Part shown: positions 9,991-18,960 of the stretch, piece by piece
Numbering within the stretch: the first letter of the stretch is position 1
Layout: each line of letters opens with the position of its first letter
Assembly (NCBI GenBank): GCA_913031145.1
Contig: CAJWCO010000012.1
Coordinates: 1 to 64,000 of the forward strand
Direction: 5' to 3'
Source of the DNA: an uncultured Cellvibrionales bacterium
Lineage (GTDB): Bacteria > Pseudomonadota > Gammaproteobacteria > Pseudomonadales > Porticoccaceae
DNA: 64,000 nt
Translations under genes and position numbers: made by a program
The notes under the pieces: generated by a model
What the model saw: only the letters and a program-made list of their open reading frames with translations
The model's database searches: none
Told to the model about the DNA's origin: nothing

Positions 9991-10020
9991 TATAATACTT
10001 TACGTGTAGACTACGTGTGA
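9991..10020 (+). promoter_or_regulatory. Perfect TATAAT -10-like element followed by a tandem TACGTGT direct repeat
   Basis: TATAAT at 9991-9996; TACGTGT at 10001-10007 and 10012-10018 (11-bp period), upstream of the TBDR start. Confidence 0.4.
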
Positions 10021-10052
10021 TAAAAACTAGTCAAAAAGGGGAGAAGCAAGCC

Positions 10053-13000
10053 ATGCCAAATCGTTTTTTACCAAGCACCGGGAAAGGCCCAAACACGACG
10101 AGATCTTATCTCGCGAGACTTGCAATGGTCACAAGCCTTTGTTTTGCGGGCACACTGGGTGCACAGGAGGATCTTGACGAGGTCATCGTTGTTGGGTCAC
10201 AAATTTCAGGCGCATCGATTGCCGATATTCTGCCTGTTTCGGTCTTCTCAAACGAAGACATTGAGGCACTCGGAATCGAATCGGGGGACGAATTACTGGA
10301 CAATCTGCCCGAGATGGGACAAAACCAATTTTCCGAAGCGTCAGAAACGGGTGGCATCAACAGCTCCCGTGGCGACATAGGCGCGTATAACTTACGCAAC
10401 CTAGGCGTGGGCAGCACGCTCGCGCTGATCAATGGCCGCCGACTGGTCAACTCTCCCGGTTATCAAACGGAAATTATCGGTGGCGGTTACACACCCGTCA
10501 GTACCGTCAATTCAAATCTGATTCCGGCACAGTCGCTAGCGCGTGTCGAAGTGCTACGTGACGGCGCGTCGGCACTCTACGGCGCCGATGCTCTCGCGGG
10601 CGTCGTCAATAATGTCACCAACAAAGACTACCAAGGCTTTTCGATACGCGCACGGCACAAGCACTACCAGCAAGACGAGCGCACCAATGACGCCGCAATG
10701 AGCATGAAATTTGGATCGGCATTTAATCAGGACAAATCCCACATTACCGTGAGCTATGAATTTTTAGAGAAAGGGCGAATGCGCGCCGCCGATAATGCGC
10801 GCTGGAGCGTTGCTGACTTGTCTACGCTTGTTCCCGAAGACAGCGCCTACCGTCAAAGCGAGTATTGGGGCTCAACGGGCAGTGAGTTTTTTGATAACAC
10901 CAGTGGCCAGCCGGCGCTCGGACAATTCGATATGCTAGAGTCAGCCAGCCGCATTGATTCAAGCGTTAGAGACTATGTAGACGGTAGTGGCGAGTTCCAG
11001 GTTCTGCGATTAGATGATCCTCGCTGTGCGGCGTCAGAAAGTGGCGTTACCGACGTTTATGACACCGGTTACGGTACCTGTATCGTGTCTGACTCCACCA
11101 CCAATGCACTGGAAAGATCTAACAGCAATAGACAGCGATGGGTTCGCGGAGAATCTGAAAGGCATAATCTGTTCATCACATTCACCCATGATGTAAACGA
11201 CAGTCTTTCTCTGTACAACGAAATTAGCTACTACAAGTCGTCCTACTACACTGAACGCAACGCCGCATCCCAATACCCGTTTAAATTTCACATCAGTGCT
11301 GCTGCGTATTACAACCCACTGAGAACGTCGACCTCGCTAGCGTCTGATTTCGATCCCGATGCCGAGCTGTGGATCGATAATTATAGGTTCTCGGAATTAC
11401 CTCGAACAGCCAATATCGAAAAAACAACCTTTCGGTTCTTACAGGGCATCACCGGATCTTTTCAAAATTGGGACTATGATGGGGCATTACTTTACTCAAA
11501 AGCCGAATCGACCGATGAGCAGAACAATTCGATCTCTCGACAATTAATGCAAGAGGCTTTGTTTGACACCACTTCAGCGGGCTACAACTTTTTGTGTGAT
11601 CCCACCGACCCTGCGGTGCCATGCACAACGAACATCGACCGCACCGTTGTTTCTGTAGAAAAAAACGGGCTATCAGAACTCAGTCTGATTGACTTCAAGA
11701 TCTCGACTGAAGAATTGTTTACTCTGCCCGCGGGGCCTGTGGCATTTTTAGCGGGGTTCGAATACCGCGAAGAGGTACTCGAGGACAATCGCAGTGACTT
11801 ACTGAATGGAACCGAAACGTTCACACACCTGATCAATGCGAGTACCGCCGTTCAGAGCGCATCAGGCTGCTTTCTGGGCGATTCAGTAACTGGAGCTATG
11901 CTTGACGCGAGTAGTATCAACCCAAATTGTATGCCCATAAATGTCCAGTACCCGTTTCTAACAGGGATTGCCGGTGGAACACCGTCGGCAGACTTTAGAG
12001 CTAGCCGAGAGACCACGTCGCTATTCACAGAGTTTACAGGCGCCCTCTCAGAAACAGTTTCTGCACAAGTTGCACTTCGTTATGAAGATACTTCGACGTC
12101 GGGTTCTGAAGTTGTGTGGAAGCTGGCACTTGGGTGGGATGTGACGGAGGACCTTCTATTGCGAGCATCAACGCAAACCTCTTTTCGCGCACCCGATCTC
12201 GTTGCGTTATCTCAACCTTTTGCACATCGAATCAATAGCGGGCAAAACGACTACTCACGGGCAATCGGGGAAGATGACGCACGGCGAGTGGATGATTGGT
12301 TATATCGGCGTGCCGTGAATAACCCCACGTTACAAGCCGAAACAGCAGAAAATATTTCTTTTGGATTCGTGTATGAGCCCAATGACGAATTAACCATCAC
12401 CGCTGACCTTTACCGGATCAGCAAAGACAATACCATCGGCAATCTTGGTAGCACCAACGAGGCTGCACTCGACTTTCTAATGCGCGCCCGCGATGCAGAC
12501 GCCCGTGGCTATGCAGCACTGACCGAAGACACATTTGCCGCCGTTTGTGGAACCGCGGCCTCGGGGTCCGTTTTGGATGCCGACGGTACCATTACGTCCG
12601 TCTCAACACAGCACAATATCAGAGTTGTGCGGCCCGCAGTCACCAATGAGCCCGGTGCTGAAGACGGTTGGGACGATCTATCTAGCACTGCACAGGATAA
12701 GGGCTTCTGTCCTGCGGGCGGTGAAGATTGGTTCTTCGCGCAGTCCGCGTATGAGAATATGGCAGAAAGAACTATTGAAGGCTTTGATATCGGCATTTAC
12801 TACAATTGGGACACCGACATTGGCGCATTTTCAGCTCGATATAACGGCGCGTTTACAACCGAGCTAGAACAACGTGCCAAGCCGGGAACAGACGCCGAAA
12901 CCCTGATACAGGCGCGAGATTCAGGCGAATTTGAGGCCTACGTCACAGAATTTACGCCCGATGAGACGCCAATTACTCAAGTTAACCTTTTGGGCTGGGG

Positions 13001-13349
13001 TAGTCTTTTGGGAAGTGATGGATTTTTCGAAGAAAAACATTCGGCACGGCTCTCCTGGCGACAAGATGATTGGAGCGCTGCTGTGACCATGCGCCATGTT
13101 GGCGAATTCAACCAAAGTGCGTTGACGCTGCCCGATGGTACCGAATGGACACTCGACTCGATGACCACATTCAATGTGACTGCCGCGTATCGGTTCGACA
13201 TTAACGATACCCGATTTAAGGTGACGCTCGGTTCCACAAATATCACCGACGAGCGGGCTCCGCTGGCAGACGACACCTACGGATTTAATCCAGATGTCCA
13301 CAACGATTACGGCCGCAGCGTCTATATCGATGTAAAAGCGGATTTTTAA
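10053..13349 (+). CDS. TonB-dependent receptor without an N-terminal STN signalling domain
   Basis: Signal peptide LAMVTSLCFAGTLGAQ, TonB box-like DEVIVVGSQ, plug (ARVEVLRDGASALYGADALAGVVN), C-terminal aromatic end YIDVKADF. The ORF can start at 10017. Confidence 0.92.
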   Translation: MPNRFLPSTGKGPNTTRSYLARLAMVTSLCFAGTLGAQEDLDEVIVVGSQISGASIADILPVSVFSNEDIEALGIESGDELLDNLPEMGQNQFSEASETGGINSSRGDIGAYNLRNLGVGSTLALINGRRLVNSPGYQTEIIGGGYTPVSTVNSNLIPAQSLARVEVLRDGASALYGADALAGVVNNVTNKDYQGFSIRARHKHYQQDERTNDAAMSMKFGSAFNQDKSHITVSYEFLEKGRMRAADNARWSVADLSTLVPEDSAYRQSEYWGSTGSEFFDNTSGQPALGQFDMLESASRIDSSVRDYVDGSGEFQVLRLDDPRCAASESGVTDVYDTGYGTCIVSDSTTNALERSNSNRQRWVRGESERHNLFITFTHDVNDSLSLYNEISYYKSSYYTERNAASQYPFKFHISAAAYYNPLRTSTSLASDFDPDAELWIDNYRFSELPRTANIEKTTFRFLQGITGSFQNWDYDGALLYSKAESTDEQNNSISRQLMQEALFDTTSAGYNFLCDPTDPAVPCTTNIDRTVVSVEKNGLSELSLIDFKISTEELFTLPAGPVAFLAGFEYREEVLEDNRSDLLNGTETFTHLINASTAVQSASGCFLGDSVTGAMLDASSINPNCMPINVQYPFLTGIAGGTPSADFRASRETTSLFTEFTGALSETVSAQVALRYEDTSTSGSEVVWKLALGWDVTEDLLLRASTQTSFRAPDLVALSQPFAHRINSGQNDYSRAIGEDDARRVDDWLYRRAVNNPTLQAETAENISFGFVYEPNDELTITADLYRISKDNTIGNLGSTNEAALDFLMRARDADARGYAALTEDTFAAVCGTAASGSVLDADGTITSVSTQHNIRVVRPAVTNEPGAEDGWDDLSSTAQDKGFCPAGGEDWFFAQSAYENMAERTIEGFDIGIYYNWDTDIGAFSARYNGAFTTELEQRAKPGTDAETLIQARDSGEFEAYVTEFTPDETPITQVNLLGWGSLLGSDGFFEEKHSARLSWRQDDWSAAVTMRHVGEFNQSALTLPDGTEWTLDSMTTFNVTAAYRFDINDTRFKVTLGSTNITDERAPLADDTYGFNPDVHNDYGRSVYIDVKADF

Positions 13350-13365
13350 AGCAAGCACCGAAAAC

Positions 13366-13391
13366 CCACAGGGTTCGCGTGAACCCTGTGG
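13366..13391. terminator. Perfect 11-bp stem, 4-nt loop hairpin between TBDR and transporter; terminator or mRNA-processing element
   Basis: CCACAGGGTTC GCGT GAACCCTGTGG; no U-tract on the + strand. Confidence 0.5.
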
Positions 13392-13409
13392 CTCGATGGG
13401 TGAGACATC

Positions 13410-14891
13410 ATGACGTTAAACGACACCGACACCACCGCTCACGTAACACCGACCCATCAGAATGTTGGCTTGGTGTTAGGCCCAGTACTCTTTCTATTGT
13501 TTATGTCGTTTGAGAGCAGTCAACAACTCATGCCCGCCGTTGCTTGGAGGACTGCAGCCGTCGGTTTATGGATGGCCGCTTGGTGGGCCACTGAGGCAGT
13601 GCCTGTGCCGGTGACCGCCTTTTTGCCTTTAGTCACCTTTGATCTTCTCGGTATTGCCTCATTTAAAGATGCCGCGGTCGCGTATGCTCACCCCACTATT
13701 TACCTGTTTCTGGGCGCGTTTATCTTAGCGCTTGCCGTGCAGCGGTGGAACTTACACAAACGCATTGCTCTGATCATACTCAACCGAGTCGGTACTGAAG
13801 GCCGAACGTTAATTGGTGGCTTTATGCTCGTAGCGGCGCTCTTGTCGATGTGGATGACGAACACGTCAACCACCATGATGCTTCTTCCTATCGCCATCTC
13901 TGTAGCGACCGTGGTGATCAGTAACGTTGCAGACATCACTCAAAAACAGCAGCAAGACTTTCAAACTGCATTACTTTTAGGACTCGCCTTTGCAGCCACT
14001 ATCGGGGGGCTGACAACGCTCGTTGGTACACCGCCCAATGCATTGCTGGCGGCTTACCTTTCGAGCACTCACAACATCGACATCAGTTTTGCCACATGGA
14101 TGATGATCGGCGTGCCCGTTGCGATGGTGATGCTGCCGGTCGCGTGGATTGTGCTTACGCGCTGGGCTTTCGTCGTTAATATTCCAGAAACCGATGCAGC
14201 ACTCAAACACCTTGCGCAGCTACGGAGTGATTTGGGCCCGATGACCGCACCGGAAAAGCGCGTAGCGTTAATTTTTACGGCAGTCGTCGTGCTTTGGGTG
14301 TTGCGCCGTCCTCTAACCGAACTTTACGGAATCCAAGGACTTAGCGACTCAGGGATCGTGATGGCTGCGGCATTACTGCTCTTTATACTTCCTAGTAGCG
14401 ACAAGCAACAACCTGTGTTAATGACCTGGCACGATGTCAGCCGCTTGCCGTGGGGTGTCCTCATTCTGTTTGGCGGAGGGTTAAGTCTAGCGGCCGCAGT
14501 CGCCAACAGTGGGCTTGCCCAATGGTTGGGCAATAGTCTATCACCACTCGCGGTTTTCGGCGTGTTCGTGCTCGTCATCGGAGCCACCGCGTTAGTCATC
14601 TTTTTGACTGAATTGACTAGCAACCTTGCCACTACAGCAACCTTTTTACCGGTCGTTGGCGCCATCGCGTTACAAGCAGATATCCCGCTACTTGTCATCT
14701 GTGTGCCTGTCACCCTCGCCGCGAGTTGTGCCTTTATGCTGCCTGTCGCTACGCCGCCGAATGCGATCGTTTTCGCATCCGGAATGGTGACTATTCCACA
14801 GATGGTCAGGGCCGGCGCCTTTCTAAATTTCGTCGGCATGCTGCTCCTCGTTCTGGTCGGCGTTTGGTGGGCTCCCACTGTGCTTTCATAA
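13410..14891 (+). CDS. DASS/SLC13-family sodium:anion (dicarboxylate-type) symporter
   Basis: Polytopic; WWATEAVPVPVTAFLPLVTFDLLGI, WMTNTSTTMMLLPIA, GGLTTLVGTPPNALL, and C-terminal repeat TSNLATTATFLPVVGAIA..CAFMLPVATPPNAIVFASG. Confidence 0.93.
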   Translation: MTLNDTDTTAHVTPTHQNVGLVLGPVLFLLFMSFESSQQLMPAVAWRTAAVGLWMAAWWATEAVPVPVTAFLPLVTFDLLGIASFKDAAVAYAHPTIYLFLGAFILALAVQRWNLHKRIALIILNRVGTEGRTLIGGFMLVAALLSMWMTNTSTTMMLLPIAISVATVVISNVADITQKQQQDFQTALLLGLAFAATIGGLTTLVGTPPNALLAAYLSSTHNIDISFATWMMIGVPVAMVMLPVAWIVLTRWAFVVNIPETDAALKHLAQLRSDLGPMTAPEKRVALIFTAVVVLWVLRRPLTELYGIQGLSDSGIVMAAALLLFILPSSDKQQPVLMTWHDVSRLPWGVLILFGGGLSLAAAVANSGLAQWLGNSLSPLAVFGVFVLVIGATALVIFLTELTSNLATTATFLPVVGAIALQADIPLLVICVPVTLAASCAFMLPVATPPNAIVFASGMVTIPQMVRAGAFLNFVGMLLLVLVGVWWAPTVLS

Positions 14892-14897
14892 CCTACA

Positions 14898-16781
14898 ATG
14901 ATGACCCAATCACAGACGTCAGGGCGAGCGCTCCGACAGTTCATCGCTTGCCTAGCCATCGTTGGGGTGTGCGCCGCATTAGCCGCCATGATTCAGTCGT
15001 CTGGGGGTCGCGTCAACGTCTCTCATTTCACCCTACCCACACAAAATGGACAACACCTTGCCGCCACTCTTTTCAAACCCATAAGCGCTACCGCTGAAAA
15101 TCCCGCACCTTTTATTGTCGTTATTCCAGGATTTCAACGCTCCAAAGAAGCGCTCGCCAATATCGCCATTGAGCTATCGCGCCGTGGATTTGTGGTCGCA
15201 TCCATAGACCCCTATGCCCAAGGGCATTCAAGTTCGTCAATGAGCACACGCGCAGCAACTGAAGAAGGCTACGGCCTGTTCGCGTTGGTGAATTATGCGG
15301 CTACAACCCATACGCTTAATTACATCGACAAAAAGCGGATCGGTGCCACCGGACACTCTGCGGGCGGCAATGCTGCAATTCGCGGCGCCAGCTATTTTGG
15401 GCGCGAGGCCAAACGTCTTGGTAAACCGAGCAAACTGCATTCTGTGTTTATTTCCGGTTACGTGCTAACCCTACGCGATTCTGTTTTGCGGCATGTGCGC
15501 TCAAATATCGGTGTAAGTTACGCCCTATATGACGAGGGCGCTTTTCGAAATGCGCTTAAAAGCGGAGATATGCGCAAAGCCCCCGAAGCTTTACGCGTTA
15601 TTAACTCGGCTCAAGCTGGTGAACAGAGCGCCGTCAGCGAGGTCGTCCCGGGGCAATGGTATGGCGAAGCCAGTACTCGGTCACGACGCATTGTTCACAA
15701 TGAAGCATTACTGCATCCCTTTCAGCCTTATAATGGCGAAGCCACTGCGAATCAAATTGCCTATTTTGAAACCGTTTTTAATCACCAGTCGGGGCTGACT
15801 CACACTGACCAAATATGGCAGTGGAAAGAACTCTTTGGCCTACTATCACTGATATTTTCCCTTGTGTGCATTGTGCCCTTGGGGCAACTCCTGCTTCAGA
15901 CAGCACCATTTCGCTCACTCGTTCATCCAATACCATCCGCTCCTGCCTCACCAAAAGGCCGCGGTCAACTGGTATTTTGGGGACTCTTTATCAGCGGCGC
16001 AGCCATCGCCTGCGTTTCGTTCATCCCTATGGTCGAGGTTTCAAAGCAGCTATTCAGTGCTGCGTCGAGTCGTCAACAAACCTGGTTTTTTCCGCAAAGA
16101 ATGAACAATGCGGTGATGTTGTGGGCATTCTTTAATGGGCTGGTGGGTTTGATATTATTCGCCTTAAGCTATCACTTTTATGGTCGCAAGCACGGTGCCA
16201 ATCCTGACTTGTGGGGCATAAAAACAAACCGCCAAGAACTGCAAAAAACGTTCGCATTAGCGATGATAATCTTCGCGTCATACTACCTATTATTGTTTTG
16301 CATTGATTACTTTTTTCTCGTCGATTACCGCTTTTGGTTTATGGGTGTCCGTGTCTTTCAGCCGGTGATGCTATTGGTACTGCTCATGTATGCGCCGTTT
16401 TTTTGGGTCTTTTTTTGCGCGAATTCACTCCGTATCAACGCTGCCATGCGATTTGAGGGACAGCCCGAATGGCGCTCAATGTTGCTGGGCGGTTTTGCTA
16501 ACTCGCTCGGATTATTGTTGATCATATTTATCCAATATAGCGTGTTCGCAGGCACTGGAACGGTATATTGGACGCACAACTGGCTCTATATTAATTTACT
16601 CTTTGGGATCGTACCGATGATGTTCGTACTCCCCTATTTCAATCGTTACTTCTTCCGCTTAACGGGCCGTATTTATCTAGGTCCAACGGTTACGTGTCTA
16701 ATCTTTATTATGATTTTAATGACCAACACAGTTTGCTATATCCCGCTCAATGAGCTGGCCGCGACTGGAGGGAATCCTTAG
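14898..16781 (+). CDS. Alpha/beta hydrolase (dienelactone hydrolase-like) fused to a multi-TM C-terminal domain
   Basis: Nucleophile elbow GATGHSAGGNAA; about eight hydrophobic segments from residue ~300 onward. Confidence 0.8.
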   Translation: MMTQSQTSGRALRQFIACLAIVGVCAALAAMIQSSGGRVNVSHFTLPTQNGQHLAATLFKPISATAENPAPFIVVIPGFQRSKEALANIAIELSRRGFVVASIDPYAQGHSSSSMSTRAATEEGYGLFALVNYAATTHTLNYIDKKRIGATGHSAGGNAAIRGASYFGREAKRLGKPSKLHSVFISGYVLTLRDSVLRHVRSNIGVSYALYDEGAFRNALKSGDMRKAPEALRVINSAQAGEQSAVSEVVPGQWYGEASTRSRRIVHNEALLHPFQPYNGEATANQIAYFETVFNHQSGLTHTDQIWQWKELFGLLSLIFSLVCIVPLGQLLLQTAPFRSLVHPIPSAPASPKGRGQLVFWGLFISGAAIACVSFIPMVEVSKQLFSAASSRQQTWFFPQRMNNAVMLWAFFNGLVGLILFALSYHFYGRKHGANPDLWGIKTNRQELQKTFALAMIIFASYYLLLFCIDYFFLVDYRFWFMGVRVFQPVMLLVLLMYAPFFWVFFCANSLRINAAMRFEGQPEWRSMLLGGFANSLGLLLIIFIQYSVFAGTGTVYWTHNWLYINLLFGIVPMMFVLPYFNRYFFRLTGRIYLGPTVTCLIFIMILMTNTVCYIPLNELAATGGNP

Positions 16782-16785
16782 CCCT

Positions 16786-17715
16786 ATGCAGCGACTAATA
16801 CTCGATATTTTACGAACTGGCGTGCTCTGTCTACTGGTGATGGTGGGTTTTTCGGTAGCCGCAAAGCCGCCTACCACAACCTCTCTAGAGCCAGTGCTGG
16901 TGGATGACGACGGTCGCGGTGTGCTGCCGTTCCACCATTGGCCCAACAAACCCCTTCGGGTCTTTGTTTCGGTGCCCAAATCCGTAAAGGCCGACACCCC
17001 AGTCATCATTATTCTTCACGGCAATACCCGCAATGCACAAGGCTATCGAGACAGCTGGCATCGCACCGCGCAAAAAAATAACGTGATCGCTGTGGTACCT
17101 GAGTTTTCAAGTCGTTACTTTCCTAAAATTCGGTATCGAAACGGCAATGTACGCTCCCAAAAAGGCAAGGCATTGTCCCAAGACACATGGCTCTTGTCTG
17201 GAATTGAGCCGCTGTTCGAGCACGTCCGTGAACAGTTTAATCTGACCACAACGCACTATAGCCTTTACGGGCACTCGGCCGGCGCGCAAGTGGCCCATCG
17301 ATTTCTGTACTTCGTCTCAGATAATCGCGCTTCACGTATTGTCATTGCCAATGCGGGGACCTATACAATGCCAATGGATAGCATCAATTACGTGCAAGGT
17401 ATCAAGGGTGTCGATATCTCAAATACTGATTTAACGCGCGCCTACGCAAAACGGGTGATCGTCTTGGTGGGGGATCAAGACAATGATCCTAAGCACACCA
17501 CGCTTGACCGCAGTCATGAAAGTATGCGTCAAGGCCCACATCGCTTCTCGCGTGGGCACCGTTTTTATATGAATTCACTCTTCAAGGCGTCGGTCTTGCT
17601 AAAAGTTCCCTTCAACTGGTCCTTGTCGGTCGCTCCGGGGGTTGGCCACAGCAACAAACGAATGGTCCGATATGCAGCACCCTTTCTCCTAGAAGGCCCT
17701 CTCGTCGTGCACTAA
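16786..17715 (+). CDS. Secreted alpha/beta hydrolase
   Basis: Signal peptide TGVLCLLVMVGFSVAAK; PVIIILHGNTRNAQGYRDSW; nucleophile elbow YGHSAGAQVAHRF; SVAPGVGHSN. Start could be 16750. Confidence 0.8.
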   Translation: MQRLILDILRTGVLCLLVMVGFSVAAKPPTTTSLEPVLVDDDGRGVLPFHHWPNKPLRVFVSVPKSVKADTPVIIILHGNTRNAQGYRDSWHRTAQKNNVIAVVPEFSSRYFPKIRYRNGNVRSQKGKALSQDTWLLSGIEPLFEHVREQFNLTTTHYSLYGHSAGAQVAHRFLYFVSDNRASRIVIANAGTYTMPMDSINYVQGIKGVDISNTDLTRAYAKRVIVLVGDQDNDPKHTTLDRSHESMRQGPHRFSRGHRFYMNSLFKASVLLKVPFNWSLSVAPGVGHSNKRMVRYAAPFLLEGPLVVH

Positions 17716-17870
17716 CTGTCGACAGGTTTACGCTGGCCTGTACCATGATTAAAAAAACCACCAGCGAAACATTTCGCCAACAACGAAGTCTGACCTGCGA
17801 TGATTAAAGTCCCATGGGGAGCATTGCCGGCTCTCATCTTTGGCTCGGTCGTAGCCAAGATCTGGGGCTC

Positions 17871-18320
17871 TTAAAACTCGAACTGCGTAAACGGAGATGC
17901 CCTTTGCTCACCATCAAATAAGCTGCTTCTGACGAGTTCGGTGTCGAAAAACTCCCAAAGGCTGGAAACCTTTTTCGTATCGATCTGAAAAATATGGCAG
18001 TAGCGCTGATCATAAGGCTTGCCTGCAAGCGTTTTCCCTTGCGCCTCCATGATTGCAGTGACCCGAGCACCCCCAGCACACATAATTCGCCAGCGTGTGC
18101 AGAACGAGAAGTTTTCAAAATCAAGCTTTTCCATTAGATTGGGATAGACTTTTTCGAGTAACATTTTTTTCCCTTTTATGTGCCCCGAAAGTGGCGTGTT
18201 ACCCGATAGATTCATCTCAATATCATCATGCATTAACGACAAAAACGCCTCCATGTCATCATTTTTTAATGTCCTATAAAATTGTTCAACAATCTGCACA
18301 CTCATTTGCGTGTCATTCAT
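17871..18320 (-). CDS. NTF2/SnoaL-like protein
   Basis: VEQFYRTLKNDDMEAFLSLMHDDIEMNLSGNTPLSGHIKGKKML..YCHIFQIDTKKVSSLWEFFDT, typical SnoaL-like pattern. Confidence 0.75.
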   Translation of the reverse strand: MNDTQMSVQIVEQFYRTLKNDDMEAFLSLMHDDIEMNLSGNTPLSGHIKGKKMLLEKVYPNLMEKLDFENFSFCTRWRIMCAGGARVTAIMEAQGKTLAGKPYDQRYCHIFQIDTKKVSSLWEFFDTELVRSSLFDGEQRASPFTQFEF

Positions 18321-18960
18321 ACATAACCTCTCTCATTGACGTTGAGCAGGTACTGTTGCGATGAATTAATGACTTGTTAGGCATGGGTGCAATCGCACCG
18401 TGACACGGGATGATCACGCATGAAGAATCCGCAACGAGCCCCGCGCAGGTTAGCCATCAACGTTTAACTGACAAACGATGAATAAACCCTGTGAGCAATG
18501 TTCCGACGGTGCGCTGGATAAATCGCGCCTCACACCTATAAAAATAGCACACGCGCGGAATAGTGCCGAAAAACCGATCCAAGTGTTTGTGCGCAATGTC
18601 GATGCGTTAGCCTCAACACCGGCTATTTTTGTCTACAAATTGAGGAGTCACCCCTGCTAGCTTCGGACTTTGAGTGAAGACCGACACCCCCGCCCGACTG
18701 TCATCATGCCGAGTGGACCTGCAATGCTTGGGTGGGTACCAACAACGCGGCCAATGTGATTTCAGTCGTCATGCAGACCTAGAGATTTAGCGGCCCCCTA
18801 TCGAACGGGAGCAGCAATGCGCAGATCAGTCGTAAACCGATATTGGCATATTCAGCATCATTAGAACGATGTTAGCAAACAGATTTAATACGCCCTAACA
18901 ATAGCGATCTCAAACGCTCCTCTCGATACACGTTACCATCAGAGGGCGATCAGACGCGCG

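Noticed and set aside
12921-13358. 145-aa minus-strand ORF opposite the TBDR C-terminus
   Set aside because: Antisense shadow of the TBDR coding frame with no family-like motif.
14324-14989. 221-aa minus-strand ORF opposite the DASS transporter
   Set aside because: Fully antisense to a confidently assigned CDS, low-complexity Ser/Thr/Ala/Pro composition, no recognisable domain; a shadow ORF.
18330-18960. ~630-bp low-coding stretch considered as a decayed gene
   Set aside because: I could not recognise any protein family or RNA gene in the short ORFs there; unsupported.
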